Origin: JABWBD01 sp040768665
GTDB lineage: Bacteria; Planctomycetota; Planctomycetia; Pirellulales; Thermoguttaceae
Assembly: GCA_040768665.1 (NCBI GenBank)
Contig: JAXGMN010000051.1
Location: forward strand, 1-64,000
Direction of reading: 5' to 3'
DNA: 64,000 nucleotides
Numbering within the stretch: the first letter of the stretch is position 1; each line of letters begins with the position of its first letter. Shown here piece by piece: positions 35,066 to 43,595 of the stretch. A program made the translations under genes and the position numbers. Below the pieces are notes generated by a model, which saw only the letters and a program-made list of their open reading frames with translations, ran no database searches and was not told where the DNA came from.

Positions 35066-36100
35066 ATGAAAGCCCTGGTCAAGACCGCCAAAGGCGTCGG
35101 TCATCTTGCTTTGCTGGACATGCCCGAGCCGAAGCCGGGCCCGGGGGAGGTGCTCATCGAGGTCCACGCCAGCGGGATCTGCGGCACCGACGTGCACGTG
35201 AAGCACGACCGATTTCCCTATTGGCCGCCCGTGATCCTGGGCCATGAGTTCTCGGGGACGGTCGTCGAATTGGGGCCGGAGTGTCAACACTCCGCCGTCG
35301 GGGACCGCGTCGTGGGCGAGCCCCATACGCGACACTGCGGCCACTGCGCGGTTTGCCGCACCGGAAACGTGCAGATCTGTCCGAACAAGCGGAGTCCGGG
35401 CTGGGGCATTCACGGGTCGATGGCCCGGTTGCTGGTAATGCCCGAGAAACTCCTGCACCGGATCCCCGACAGCATGGATTTCGACACCGCCGCCGTGGTC
35501 GAGCCGACGGCCAACGCCGTGCACGACGTGTTCGAGCGGGCCGGTGTCACTCCGGGCGACTTCGTCGTCGTCCTCGGGCCGGGGCCGATCGGGCTGTTGT
35601 CCGGCCTGGCCGCCCGAGCCGGCGGAGCCCGGCACATCGTGATGGTCGGCGCTCGGCAGGACGAGGGCATGCGACTCGACAAGGCGAGGCAGCTCGGCTT
35701 CCAAACCGTGCTCAACGTCGGCAAAGACGACGTGCCGCAGGTCGTGATGGACCTCACCGGCGGACTCGGGGCCGACCTGGTGATCGAGTGCTCGGGCTCG
35801 CCGGCCGCCATCGCGGGCACGGTAGACCTCGTCCGCAAGAAAGGCCGCGTCTGTGCAATCGGATTGACAGCCGGAAAGAGCGTCGAGTTTCCGTGGGAGA
35901 AGGCGGCCTTTAAGGTCCTCGACATCCATTTCTGTCTTTCTACAAGCTACACCAGTTGGGACCGGGCCATCCACCTGATCGCCGGCGGCCAGATCGCGGC
36001 CCAAGAGATCATCACCCATCGCTTGCCACTTGGCGATTGGGAACGAGCCTTTGCCGAGATCGAGGCTCAGCGTGCACTGAAAGTGATTCTTCACCCGTAG
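35066..36100 (+). CDS. Zinc-dependent medium-chain alcohol dehydrogenase (threonine/sorbitol dehydrogenase type)
   Basis: From ATG 35066 the protein has 344 aa. It shows the catalytic-zinc motif GICGTDVHVKHD, the GHEFSGTVVELG signature, and VVGEPHTRHCGHC plus CRTGNVQIC for the structural zinc. A Rossmann domain follows with VVVLGPGPIGLLSGLAARAGG and an Asp/Glu-region QDEGMRLDKARQLGF. The overall pattern is that of L-threonine 3-dehydrogenase, sorbitol dehydrogenase and related sugar dehydrogenases. A Gfo/Idh/MocA gene follows 24 bp later, so the pair may oxidise a sugar, polyol or inositol. The exact substrate is not visible from sequence. Confidence 0.9.
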   Translation: MKALVKTAKGVGHLALLDMPEPKPGPGEVLIEVHASGICGTDVHVKHDRFPYWPPVILGHEFSGTVVELGPECQHSAVGDRVVGEPHTRHCGHCAVCRTGNVQICPNKRSPGWGIHGSMARLLVMPEKLLHRIPDSMDFDTAAVVEPTANAVHDVFERAGVTPGDFVVVLGPGPIGLLSGLAARAGGARHIVMVGARQDEGMRLDKARQLGFQTVLNVGKDDVPQVVMDLTGGLGADLVIECSGSPAAIAGTVDLVRKKGRVCAIGLTAGKSVEFPWEKAAFKVLDIHFCLSTSYTSWDRAIHLIAGGQIAAQEIITHRLPLGDWERAFAEIEAQRALKVILHP

Positions 36101-36124
36101 AACTGTCCTGCAGGGAGACCCGCC

Positions 36125-37192
36125 ATGGCAACCGGTTTCGCGATCGTGGGCGCCGGGATGATTTCCAGCCTCCACGCCGATGCACTGAAGCATTCCGAGA
36201 AGGCTCGGCTCGTGGCGGTCTTCGACCTGGCCAAGGAGCGAGCCGAGAAGCTGGCAGGCGATTTCGCCCCGGAAGCGAAGGTTTATAACGACTTGAAGGC
36301 CCTCCTTGCCGATCCGAGCGTCGAAGTCGTCAATGTGGTCACCCCCAACGCCCTGCACACAGACGTCGTCATCGCCGCCGCCGAAGCCGGCAAGCACGTG
36401 CTCTGTGAGAAGCCGCCGGCGATGTCCCTGGCCGATACGGACCGCATGATCGACGCCTGCCGCCGGGCCGACCGCAGGCTCGGCATTTTCGTGCAGTGCC
36501 GTTTGCGGGAGCCGATCCGCCAGATGAAGCGAGCGCTGGACGAGGGGCGTTTCGGCCGCCTGCTTCGCGTCGACGCCGCGATGAAATGGTATCGGAGCAC
36601 CGACTACTATCGCACGGATGCCTGGCGGTCCGACCGCCGCAGCGGCGCGGGCGTGACCATCCAGCACGCGTTCCACTACATCGACCTGCTGCAATACTTT
36701 GCCGGGCCGGCCGAGCGGGTCCAAGCCCGGATGGCCAATCTCGCCCATCCCGACGTCTCGATCGAGGACACGCTCGACGCGACGATCGAGTTTCAAAACG
36801 GCGTGATCGGCTCGATCGCGGCCAGTACGGCGCTTTGGCCCGGCACGGACGTCCGCATCGAAGTCTTCGGCAGCGAGGGGACCGCGATCATGCAGGGTAC
36901 GGCGATGGCGATGTGGAACTTCCGCGACGAGCGGCCGGAAGACGAGGCGATTCGCCGCTGCGGCGACGCGGCCGTGGCGACGGCCGCCGGTTCGGCCACG
37001 GCGCTGCCGAGCATCGACCATCGGATGGTGATCGACGACTGCGTCGACGCGATCGAGAGCGGCCGCGAGGTGGCCATTCCCTGCCAAAGCGTCCGCCCGA
37101 CCCTGGAGATCTCGCTGGCGATGTACCGTTCGGACCGGCTCGGCGAACCGGTCCGGCTGCCGTTGATGGATGAGGAACCGATTAGCGGCTGA
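36125..37192 (+). CDS. Gfo/Idh/MocA-family oxidoreductase
   Basis: The 355-aa protein has an N-terminal Rossmann domain (FAIVGAGMISSLHADAL, AVFDLAKERAEKLA) and the family motif VHVLCEKPPAMSLADTD in the form AGKHVLCEKPPAMSLAD. The C-terminal substrate domain carries GGAGVTIQHAFHYIDLLQYF-like sequence (SGAGVTIQHAFHYIDLL), placing His in the active-site region. Such proteins oxidise or reduce sugars or cyclitols with NAD(P). It lies 24 bp after the zinc dehydrogenase, in one likely operon. It is cytoplasmic, since no signal peptide is seen. Confidence 0.92.
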   Translation: MATGFAIVGAGMISSLHADALKHSEKARLVAVFDLAKERAEKLAGDFAPEAKVYNDLKALLADPSVEVVNVVTPNALHTDVVIAAAEAGKHVLCEKPPAMSLADTDRMIDACRRADRRLGIFVQCRLREPIRQMKRALDEGRFGRLLRVDAAMKWYRSTDYYRTDAWRSDRRSGAGVTIQHAFHYIDLLQYFAGPAERVQARMANLAHPDVSIEDTLDATIEFQNGVIGSIAASTALWPGTDVRIEVFGSEGTAIMQGTAMAMWNFRDERPEDEAIRRCGDAAVATAAGSATALPSIDHRMVIDDCVDAIESGREVAIPCQSVRPTLEISLAMYRSDRLGEPVRLPLMDEEPISG

Positions 37193-37202
37193 GCAGAATC
37201 AA

Positions 37203-37967
37203 TCAACCGGTCGTGCGCCGCAACTCCGCGACCATCCGCGTCAGCGCGGCTTGCAGCATCATCATCGGCTCGCCCATGCAGACGAATCGGTAACCTTCGG
37301 CCACCAGCGGACCGGGATCGCCGATCATCCAGAACGGTTTGCCGGCGCGCTCGGCCGCGTGCCGCAGCGTGCGGAGAGCTTCCTGGAGCCGAGAATCCTG
37401 CGGCTGCCAGCATACGCCGAGGTTGGCCGAGAGATCGAACGGCCCGACGCCCAAGGCCGTCGTCAGCGGATGCACGGCGATCGCGTCGGCATTGCGCAGT
37501 CCCTCAAGGCTTTCCACCTGCGGGATGACGATCAGATGGTCTTCGACCTCCGACTTGAAGGTGGCGTAGTCGAACTGGCGGACCCACCGGTTGCCGGGCC
37601 CGCCGGGGCGTCGCTTGCCTCGCGGCGGCATGAAGGCGCCCTGTTGAACGCCGTCGAGCTGCGCGGCCGACTCGATCATCGGCAACAGCAGCCCGCAGGG
37701 GCCAAGATCCATGGCGACGCGGATGGAATCGGGATCCGTTCGGGCCGGACGCAGAATGACGGGAAGACCGGCACGCCTGCCGAACGCACAGACCTCCGCG
37801 ACGCACGTCGGCCCGTGGTCGAAGTGCTCGGAGTCGACGATCACGTAGTCCAGCCCCGATTCGATGGCGATCTCGAGCAGTTCCAGCGAGAGCGCCTGGG
37901 TGAGCAGCACCCCGAGGGTGAGACGGCTGCCGTCGAGCTTTTCACGAAGAGCGATAGCGGTTTTCAT
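37203..37967 (-). CDS. HpcH/HpaI-family class II aldolase
   Basis: The 254-aa protein has the family core: LDYVIVDSEHFDHGP (with the acid ligand), VILRPARTDPDSIRVAMDLGPCGLLLPMIES, DHLIVIPQVESLEGLRNADAIAVHP, and DLSANLGV near the end. The family cleaves 2-keto-3-deoxy sugar acids or 4-hydroxy-2-ketoheptanedioate using a divalent metal. It converges with the Gfo/Idh/MocA gene and probably belongs to a neighbouring catabolic unit. Confidence 0.9.
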   Translation of the reverse strand: MKTAIALREKLDGSRLTLGVLLTQALSLELLEIAIESGLDYVIVDSEHFDHGPTCVAEVCAFGRRAGLPVILRPARTDPDSIRVAMDLGPCGLLLPMIESAAQLDGVQQGAFMPPRGKRRPGGPGNRWVRQFDYATFKSEVEDHLIVIPQVESLEGLRNADAIAVHPLTTALGVGPFDLSANLGVCWQPQDSRLQEALRTLRHAAERAGKPFWMIGDPGPLVAEGYRFVCMGEPMMMLQAALTRMVAELRRTTG

Positions 37968-37991
37968 GGAGCGTCGTTTCTGTGATCTGCG

Positions 37992-38540
37992 TCACGATCG
38001 CGGGTCGCGTCCGCCGATCCGCATCTCGTGCACCACGTGATCGCTGATCAGCCAACGGTCGCCTTCTTTGCGAAACTCGACGGTGAATGGTGATGAGTAG
38101 TACTCGTGGAGAATTTGCCCCGAGCGGTCGTCGAAATAGAGGACTCCGTTGAAGCGGGCCTCAGCAGTCGGGGGGTTGGTCAGTTCATTGACCGTGATTT
38201 CCAGGCTGTGCATCTTCACGTCCCGGACTCGGATGAACCCCAAGGCCCACTGGGCTTGCCGCCGCGTGAACGAGGCCTCGGGCGCGACGTACTGAAACAC
38301 CCGGTCCACGTCGTTCGCTTCAAGAGCCGCCTCGACGCCGCTGAGCGCGGCTTCCACCTGCTCGCGGTCGGTCAGGATCCAACGCTCCAGAGCCAGTGCT
38401 GCCAGGACCAGCACGGCGACCACGCCCATCGGCGCGAGGAGAACTGCCCGCCGGGTGGTGACCAGCGCGGCGCCGAGGATCGCCTCGGCAATCACGCCGA
38501 AGAAGAGGATCGCCAGCGGGTTTTCGAAAAGCGTCGTCAT
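37992..38540 (-). CDS. Membrane-anchored protein with an NTF2-like soluble domain
   Basis: The 182-aa protein has two N-terminal membrane helices (LAILFFGVIAEAILGAALV and VLLAPMGVVAVLVLAALAL). A soluble ~120-residue domain follows, starting REQVEAALSGVEAALEANDVDRVFQYV and ending FRKEGDRWLISDHVVHEM. That alternation of helices and curved sheet resembles NTF2-like/DUF4440-type domains, but no active site is visible. It lies between the aldolase and enolase genes on the same strand. A hairpin repeat separates it from enolase. The function is unknown. Confidence 0.75.
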   Translation of the reverse strand: MTTLFENPLAILFFGVIAEAILGAALVTTRRAVLLAPMGVVAVLVLAALALERWILTDREQVEAALSGVEAALEANDVDRVFQYVAPEASFTRRQAQWALGFIRVRDVKMHSLEITVNELTNPPTAEARFNGVLYFDDRSGQILHEYYSSPFTVEFRKEGDRWLISDHVVHEMRIGGRDPRS

Positions 38541-38553
38541 GCCATTCGGTTTG

Positions 38554-38595
38554 CCCCAGCAGCCCGGCTGCTTCCAAGCAGCCGGGCTGCTGGGG
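38554..38595. repeat. Family C perfect hairpin, copy C1
   Basis: CCCCAGCAGCCCGGCTGCTT pairs with its complement around a short CC-containing loop between the enolase stop and the next start. Related copies lie at 46814 and 61381. It could terminate or attenuate transcription from eno. Confidence 0.9.
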
Positions 38596-38609
38596 CTGCT
38601 GGGCGGACT

Positions 38610-39890
38610 TTACTTCTTCGCAAACAGCGGCCCGCCGTACTGGGCCGAATCGCCAAGCATCTCTTCGATCCGCAGGAGCTGATTGTACTTGGCCATGCGG
38701 TCGGTCCGCGACGCCGAGCCCGTCTTGATCTGCCCGGTGCTGAGCGCGACGGCAAGATCCGCGATCGTCGCGTCCTCGGTCTCTCCGCTGCGGTGGCTGG
38801 TTACGCTGGTGTAGCCGTTGCGGCGGGCCAGTTCGATCGCCTCGATCGTTTCGGTGAGCGTGCCGATCTGGTTGACCTTGATCAGGATGCTATTGGCTAT
38901 ACCCTCGTCGATCCCGCGCTGCAGACGCTTCGTGTTGGTTACGAAAAGGTCGTCGCCGACCAACTGGATCTTGTCGCCGAGCCGCTGGGTGAGCAGCTTC
39001 CAGCCGTCCCAGTCGTCTTCCGAACAACCGTCCTCGATGGAGACGATCGGGTACTTGTCGGCCCAACTCGCCAAGAGATCGACCATTCCAGCGGCGTCGA
39101 TCTGCTTTCCGTCCATCGAGTAGAGCTTTTTGTCGGCGTCGTAGAACTCGGTCGCAGCCGCGTCCAAGGCGATGTAGACCTGCTTGCCCAACTCGTAACC
39201 GGCCTTGCCGACCGCCTCCTGGATCACTTCCAGGGCCTCGGCGTTGCTCTTGAGGTCGGGAGCGAAACCGCCTTCATCTCCGACGTTCGTCGAATACTTC
39301 TTGGAAGAGAGCACTTTCTTCAGGTTGTGAAAGACCTCGCAGCCGCAGCGAATGGCGTCGCTGAACCGCTCGAATCCCAAGGGCATGATCATGAACTCCT
39401 GCACGTCGACGGCATTGTCGGCGTGGGCACCTCCGTTGATAATGTTCATCATCGGGGCCGGCAGGAGCTTTGCGCTCACTCCGCCGAGGTAGCGGAACAG
39501 TGGCAACCCGGCGTGGTCGGCGGCCGCGTGGGCATTGGCGAGCGAGACGCCCAGAATGGCGTTGGCGCCCAGGTTCTTCTTATTGTCTGTGCCGTCCAGT
39601 TCGAGCATCCGGCGATCCAGTGCGACCTGGTCCAGCGAGTCCAGCCCGCAAAGCTCGTCGGCCAATTTCTCGTTAACGTTTTCGACGGCCTGCAGAACCC
39701 CCTTACCGAGGAACTTGCTCTTGTCGCCATCGCGAAGCTCCAGGGCTTCGTGCACTCCGGTGCTCGCTCCGCTGGGAACGGCTGCCCGGCCGAACGAGCC
39801 ATCGGCTAGGTTTACATCGACCTCAACAGTGGGGTTGCCGCGGCTGTCCAGGATCTGCCGCGCGCGGATGTCAACAATCGTAGAGCTCAT
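38610..39890 (-). CDS. eno: Enolase
   Basis: The protein is 426 aa, the standard length, from ATG 39890 with AGAGGAG upstream; a TTG 12 bp earlier is an alternative. It has IVDIRARQILDSRGNPTVEVDV at the N-terminus, GASTGVHEALELRDGD, SNLGANAI-type NLGANAILGVSLA, EGGFAPDL, VSIEDGCSEDDWDGW, QLVGDDLFVTN, ILIKVNQIGTLTE and the catalytic-loop SHRSGETED. It converts 2-phosphoglycerate to phosphoenolpyruvate in glycolysis and gluconeogenesis and needs magnesium. Confidence 0.98.
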   Translation of the reverse strand: MSSTIVDIRARQILDSRGNPTVEVDVNLADGSFGRAAVPSGASTGVHEALELRDGDKSKFLGKGVLQAVENVNEKLADELCGLDSLDQVALDRRMLELDGTDNKKNLGANAILGVSLANAHAAADHAGLPLFRYLGGVSAKLLPAPMMNIINGGAHADNAVDVQEFMIMPLGFERFSDAIRCGCEVFHNLKKVLSSKKYSTNVGDEGGFAPDLKSNAEALEVIQEAVGKAGYELGKQVYIALDAAATEFYDADKKLYSMDGKQIDAAGMVDLLASWADKYPIVSIEDGCSEDDWDGWKLLTQRLGDKIQLVGDDLFVTNTKRLQRGIDEGIANSILIKVNQIGTLTETIEAIELARRNGYTSVTSHRSGETEDATIADLAVALSTGQIKTGSASRTDRMAKYNQLLRIEEMLGDSAQYGGPLFAKK

Positions 39891-40240
39891 CGTACCTGTC
39901 AACTCCTCTGGAAATGGGGTTCACCTAAGTGTATCCAACAACCGGGCCGCGGTTGCCGGTCCGGCCACTCACCTTCCACCTGAGCCTGCTGGTGCGGAAC
40001 GGTCCGCCTGCGGGCATCTTGACCTACTTGGTCGCCCGCCTTCGCTGCATATTGTCTCCGATCGGGTGACGATTGCCTAGCGGGGAGGGCGACCGATCCC
40101 TTCCTTTCCAGAGGGCGTAAGAAAGACTACCATGAAGGATTGGTTTTCAGAGCCGATCAAAGCCCGACGGCGGCCCGGTCTCCGAGCAGTCCGGCTGCAT
40201 CGGGCAGCGCTTTCAGTAGCTTGGCTGCTTAGGAAAACTC
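39891..40240. other. Divergent intergenic region between eno and psd
   Basis: This 350-bp gap must hold promoters for both eno (leftward) and psd (rightward). I see no gene, RNA or strong palindrome in it, and no confident promoter. Confidence 0.5.
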
Positions 40241-41200
40241 ATGAGCACGACCTACGAGCCTCTCCGCGCGGTCCCTGAACCGCTTCCAGCCAATCTGACG
40301 AGCGTTCAACCTGGGGGCGGTGTCTGCTATCAGATCGAGTTGGGCTGGGGGCGGCTACGCCGCTGGTACCTCAAGCGTTTCCGGCCCGGGTATGTACGTC
40401 ATATGGCGGAGCGTCGCCAGGGCGACTGCGACAGTGCGCCGCATGAAATCCTCGACCCTCGGGATCTGAAATACTGCCGCAACCTTTGCGGCTGCGATTG
40501 GGAGCCCCGCGACGACCCCTTCCGCTGGCGAGACCGATTGCCCTTTGCCCGCTGGGGGTTGGCGGAGCTGCAACTGATGGGTTGGCCGCTCCTGGCAATG
40601 ACAATTCTCTTGGCGTGGTTTTTCTGGTATCTTGCTCCGATTCCCGGGGTCCTGCTGGCACTGATCGTCTACTTCTTCCGCGATCCGCCGCGGCGAGTTC
40701 CGGCCGAGCCGGGGCTGATGGTCTCGCCTGCCGATGGAAAGATCGCCGAGATCACGCGTTTGGAGCACGACGAATTCATCGGCGGTCCGGCGGTCCGGAT
40801 CGGGATCTTTCTTTCGATTTTCAACGTCCATCTGAACCGTTCACCGGCCGATGCCCGCGTGATCGCCCTTCGTTACTCCCCCGGCGAGTTTCTCAACGCC
40901 CTCGATCCGGCCAGCGCGTTGCGAAACGAGAATACGTGGATCGGTCTGGAGGAAAACGAACCGCCGTACCGCCGGGTCGTGGTGCGGCAGATCGCCGGTG
41001 CGATCGCCCGACGGATCGTTTGCACGTTGCGCCCGGGGGAGAATATCGCTCGTGGCGAGAAGGTGGGCATGATCAAGCTGGGGTCGCGGACCGAGTTGAT
41101 TTTGCCCGATACCGAGGGCCTGAAGATCGAAGTTGAAGTCGGCCGCCGCGTCAAAGCCGGCAGTACGATCATGGCACGTTACGAGATCTGTGGCGCCTAG
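40241..41200 (+). CDS. psd: Phosphatidylserine decarboxylase with long N-terminal extension
   Basis: The C-terminal ~210 residues are a phosphatidylserine decarboxylase of the short type: membrane helix (LAPIPGVLLALIVYFF), FRDPPRRVPAEPGLMVSPADGKI, IFLSIFNVHLNRSP, RYSPGEFLNA, and the self-cleavage site GMIKLGSRTEL. Ser282 should become the pyruvoyl group. The enzyme makes phosphatidylethanolamine. The first ~110 residues, including a Cys-containing stretch (CRNLCGCDWEPRDD), are not part of the usual family. It is followed 15 bp later by pssA, which supplies its substrate. Confidence 0.93.
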   Translation: MSTTYEPLRAVPEPLPANLTSVQPGGGVCYQIELGWGRLRRWYLKRFRPGYVRHMAERRQGDCDSAPHEILDPRDLKYCRNLCGCDWEPRDDPFRWRDRLPFARWGLAELQLMGWPLLAMTILLAWFFWYLAPIPGVLLALIVYFFRDPPRRVPAEPGLMVSPADGKIAEITRLEHDEFIGGPAVRIGIFLSIFNVHLNRSPADARVIALRYSPGEFLNALDPASALRNENTWIGLEENEPPYRRVVVRQIAGAIARRIVCTLRPGENIARGEKVGMIKLGSRTELILPDTEGLKIEVEVGRRVKAGSTIMARYEICGA

Positions 41201-41215
41201 AGCAGGGCCAACCCC

Positions 41216-42034
41216 ATGCGACTGCTGAAAACCGTCCACGTCCTGCCCACCATGTTCACGCTGGGAAACCTCGTCTGCGGGTTTTTCGCGATCGTGGTGG
41301 CGGCGCGGGTGGCCCGGCCGGAGTCGGCCGAGATCGACCCGGCGGTACTGACCGACCTGATGCTCAGCGGATGGCTGATCTTCCTGGCCATGGTTTTCGA
41401 CGCGCTGGACGGGCACGTGGCTCGCCTGTCGCGGAGCACGAGCGATTTCGGCGCTCAGTTGGACAGCCTCTGCGACCTGGTCACCTTCGGGGTCGCGCCG
41501 GCATTCCTTCTGGTGAAGCTCTGCCCGAAATTTGCGTATCTGCATCGGGAGGCGGTCTGGATCATCGCCGCCTCGTTCGTGGTATGTGCCGCTTTGCGGT
41601 TGGCCCGATTCAACGTGGAAACGGGCGACGAAGACGACCACCTGTACTTCAGCGGCCTGCCGAGCCCGGCTGCCGCCGCCTCGATCGCCAGCTTCGCGAT
41701 CATGTTCTACACGCTGCGCAACGGGCAAGACGGCACTCTGCTGTACGCGCAGAAGATCCATTCGGTGCTTCAGACGGTCCTCCCGCTGTTTGCCGTCGCA
41801 CTGGCCCTGCTGATGGTCTCGCGGATCCCGTATCCCCACGTAGTCAACCAGGTTTTTCGCGGCCAGCGAAGTTTCAGTCACGTCGTGAAGCTGGTGTTCG
41901 CCCTGGTGGCGATCATGGTCATCCGCGGCTATTCCGTCCCGCTGGTCTGCACCGCATACGCCCTGGGGTCGCCCATCCGCTACCTTTGGGAAAAGGTCGT
42001 CGAGCGACGGCACCAGGAAGATCCGCTGTTCTAG
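41216..42034 (+). CDS. pssA: CDP-diacylglycerol-serine O-phosphatidyltransferase
   Basis: The 272-aa membrane enzyme starts LKTVHVLPTMFTLGNLVCGF, typical of PssA. The CDP-alcohol phosphotransferase motif is complete: D62xxDG66xxAR70 with eight residues to G79, then D83 and D87 (DALDGHVAR ... FGAQLDSLCD). Six to eight hydrophobic segments follow. It joins CDP-diacylglycerol and serine to phosphatidylserine, which the upstream Psd decarboxylates. The two genes form a phosphatidylethanolamine operon. Confidence 0.96.
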   Translation: MRLLKTVHVLPTMFTLGNLVCGFFAIVVAARVARPESAEIDPAVLTDLMLSGWLIFLAMVFDALDGHVARLSRSTSDFGAQLDSLCDLVTFGVAPAFLLVKLCPKFAYLHREAVWIIAASFVVCAALRLARFNVETGDEDDHLYFSGLPSPAAAASIASFAIMFYTLRNGQDGTLLYAQKIHSVLQTVLPLFAVALALLMVSRIPYPHVVNQVFRGQRSFSHVVKLVFALVAIMVIRGYSVPLVCTAYALGSPIRYLWEKVVERRHQEDPLF

Positions 42035-42056
42035 GAATCCGAGAGACGAGGTGGTC

Positions 42057-42662
42057 ATGTTTTCAGGAATAGTCGAAGCGCTGGGCACCGTGGTAAAAAT
42101 CCAGTCCGAGCCGCCGGGCTGCCGGCTGATCATCCGCGAGCCGAAGATCGTCGCCGAGACTTCGGTAGCCGACAGTATCTCCGTCAACGGCTGTTGTCTT
42201 ACCGTGGTCGAGGTCAAGGGCGATACGATGGCGTTCCAGGCCGGCCCGGAGACCCTCTCTCGCACCAACCTGGGGGACCTCGTCGCCGGTAGTCCGGTCA
42301 ATCTGGAGCGGTCGCTCAAGGTTGGGGACCGGATCGGCGGGCACTTCGTCTCGGGCCACATCGACGGCGTCGGCTCACTGATCGAGCGCCAAGACATGGG
42401 CGACTGGTCGAACTTCTGGTTTCAGATTCCCCGACCGCTCAGTCTGCAAATGGCCTCCAAGGGCTCCATCGCCGTCGACGGCGTGAGCCTGACGATTGTC
42501 GACAGCGAACCGGAGCGGTTCAGTGTCGCGCTGATCCCCTACACGCTCGCCGTCACCACCCTCGGCCCGCTCAAGGTCGGTGGCAAGGTGAACCTGGAGA
42601 CCGACATGCTGGCGAAATATGTCCAGAGGCTCGTTGAGGCGAAGAGTTGGCCGGAGGAATGA
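42057..42662 (+). CDS. ribE: Riboflavin synthase alpha subunit
   Basis: The 201-aa protein begins MFSGIVEALGTV and has two lumazine-binding repeats. The first carries SVNGCCLTVV and FQAGPETLSRTNL, with NLERSLKVGDRIGGHFVSGHIDG bridging. The second carries SIAVDGVSLTIVDSE and VALIPYTLAVTTL. It dismutates two 6,7-dimethyl-8-ribityllumazines to riboflavin. ATG 42057 is chosen over GTG 42051 because the conserved start is MFSG(I/L). No FMN riboswitch is visible in the 22-bp gap before it. The next gene, rsmA, follows 21 bp later. Confidence 0.96.
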   Translation: MFSGIVEALGTVVKIQSEPPGCRLIIREPKIVAETSVADSISVNGCCLTVVEVKGDTMAFQAGPETLSRTNLGDLVAGSPVNLERSLKVGDRIGGHFVSGHIDGVGSLIERQDMGDWSNFWFQIPRPLSLQMASKGSIAVDGVSLTIVDSEPERFSVALIPYTLAVTTLGPLKVGGKVNLETDMLAKYVQRLVEAKSWPEE

Positions 42663-42683
42663 ATAACGGATGACGAATGTCGA

Positions 42684-43592
42684 ATGACCAATGACCAACG
42701 GGCCAGCCAGACTCTTTCCTTCCTCAAGCGGCGATTCGCCGAGGCGGGGATCCGGCCGCAAACCAGGCTGGGGCAGAACTTCCTCATCGACCTGAACCTC
42801 TTGCGATTGCTCTTCCGGAGCGCCCAGATCGGCCCGGACGACGTCGTGCTGGAGGTGGGCACCGGCACCGGATCGCTGACGGCCATGATGGCGGACGCCG
42901 CGGCTGCGGTCGTCACGGTCGAGCTCGATCCGCAATTATTCCAACTCGCGTCCGAAGAGCTTCACGGGGCGGAAAACGTCCGCATCCTCCAAGTCGATGC
43001 CCTGAAGAACAAGAACCGGATCAGTTCCGAAGTTCTGGCGGCGATTGGCCGGGAGCTCGACGCGGTCCCGGGCCGGCGGTTCAAGCTGGTGGCCAATCTG
43101 CCTTACAGCTTGGCCACGCCGCTCTTGACCAATCTCCTCGCGCTGGAGAGGCCACCGGAATCGATGACGGTAACGATCCAGAAGGAACTGGCCGATCGCA
43201 TCGCGGCAGCCCCTGCGACGAGGGACTACAGCGCCCTGAGCGTCTGGATCCAGAGCCAATGCCGGGTGGAGATCGTCCGGGTCCTGCCTCCTTCTGCATT
43301 CTGGCCGCGTCCGAAGGTGCACTCGGCCATCGTCCGGATGGTACTCGATCCCGAGTTGCGCGGCCGCATTCCGGACCGCGACTATTTCCACCAGTTTGTG
43401 CGCTCGATGTTTTTTCATCGTCGCAAATTTCTCCGTTCCGAGTTGCTCAGCGCGTACAAGAACCGCCTGGACAAACCCACCGTCGACCGCATCCTCGAAG
43501 AAATGGGCCTTGACGGCACATCCCAGGCCGAGGAGCTAGACGTCGCCGCCATGCTGGCGCTTTGCGAACGAATGCGCCAAAGCGGCCTCTGA
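42684..43592 (+). CDS. rsmA: 16S rRNA dimethyladenosine transferase
   Basis: The 302-aa KsgA/RsmA-family methyltransferase shows RLGQNFLIDLNLL, the SAM site VVLEVGTGTGSLTAMM, the acidic VELDP, and the catalytic NLPYSLATPLLTNLL. Downstream are TIQKELADRIAA, YSALSVWIQ and PPSAFWPRPKVHSAIVRM. It dimethylates two adjacent adenines near the 3' end of 16S rRNA. It is followed by a 1.1-kb repeat-rich, gene-free region. Confidence 0.96.
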   Translation: MTNDQRASQTLSFLKRRFAEAGIRPQTRLGQNFLIDLNLLRLLFRSAQIGPDDVVLEVGTGTGSLTAMMADAAAAVVTVELDPQLFQLASEELHGAENVRILQVDALKNKNRISSEVLAAIGRELDAVPGRRFKLVANLPYSLATPLLTNLLALERPPESMTVTIQKELADRIAAAPATRDYSALSVWIQSQCRVEIVRVLPPSAFWPRPKVHSAIVRMVLDPELRGRIPDRDYFHQFVRSMFFHRRKFLRSELLSAYKNRLDKPTVDRILEEMGLDGTSQAEELDVAAMLALCERMRQSGL

Positions 43593-43595
43593 GTA

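Noticed and set aside
32011..37087. Long minus-strand frames (403 and 718 codons) opposite the aminotransferase and the dehydrogenase/Gfo genes
   Set aside because: His/Arg/Asp-rich shadow composition, while the plus strand encodes recognisable enzyme families across the same interval.
38106..39809. 567-codon plus-strand frame opposite enolase
   Set aside because: The minus strand encodes a complete enolase with all motifs; the plus frame has no family signature.
42035..42056. FMN riboswitch before ribE
   Set aside because: The gap from pssA is only 22 bp, too short for the aptamer.
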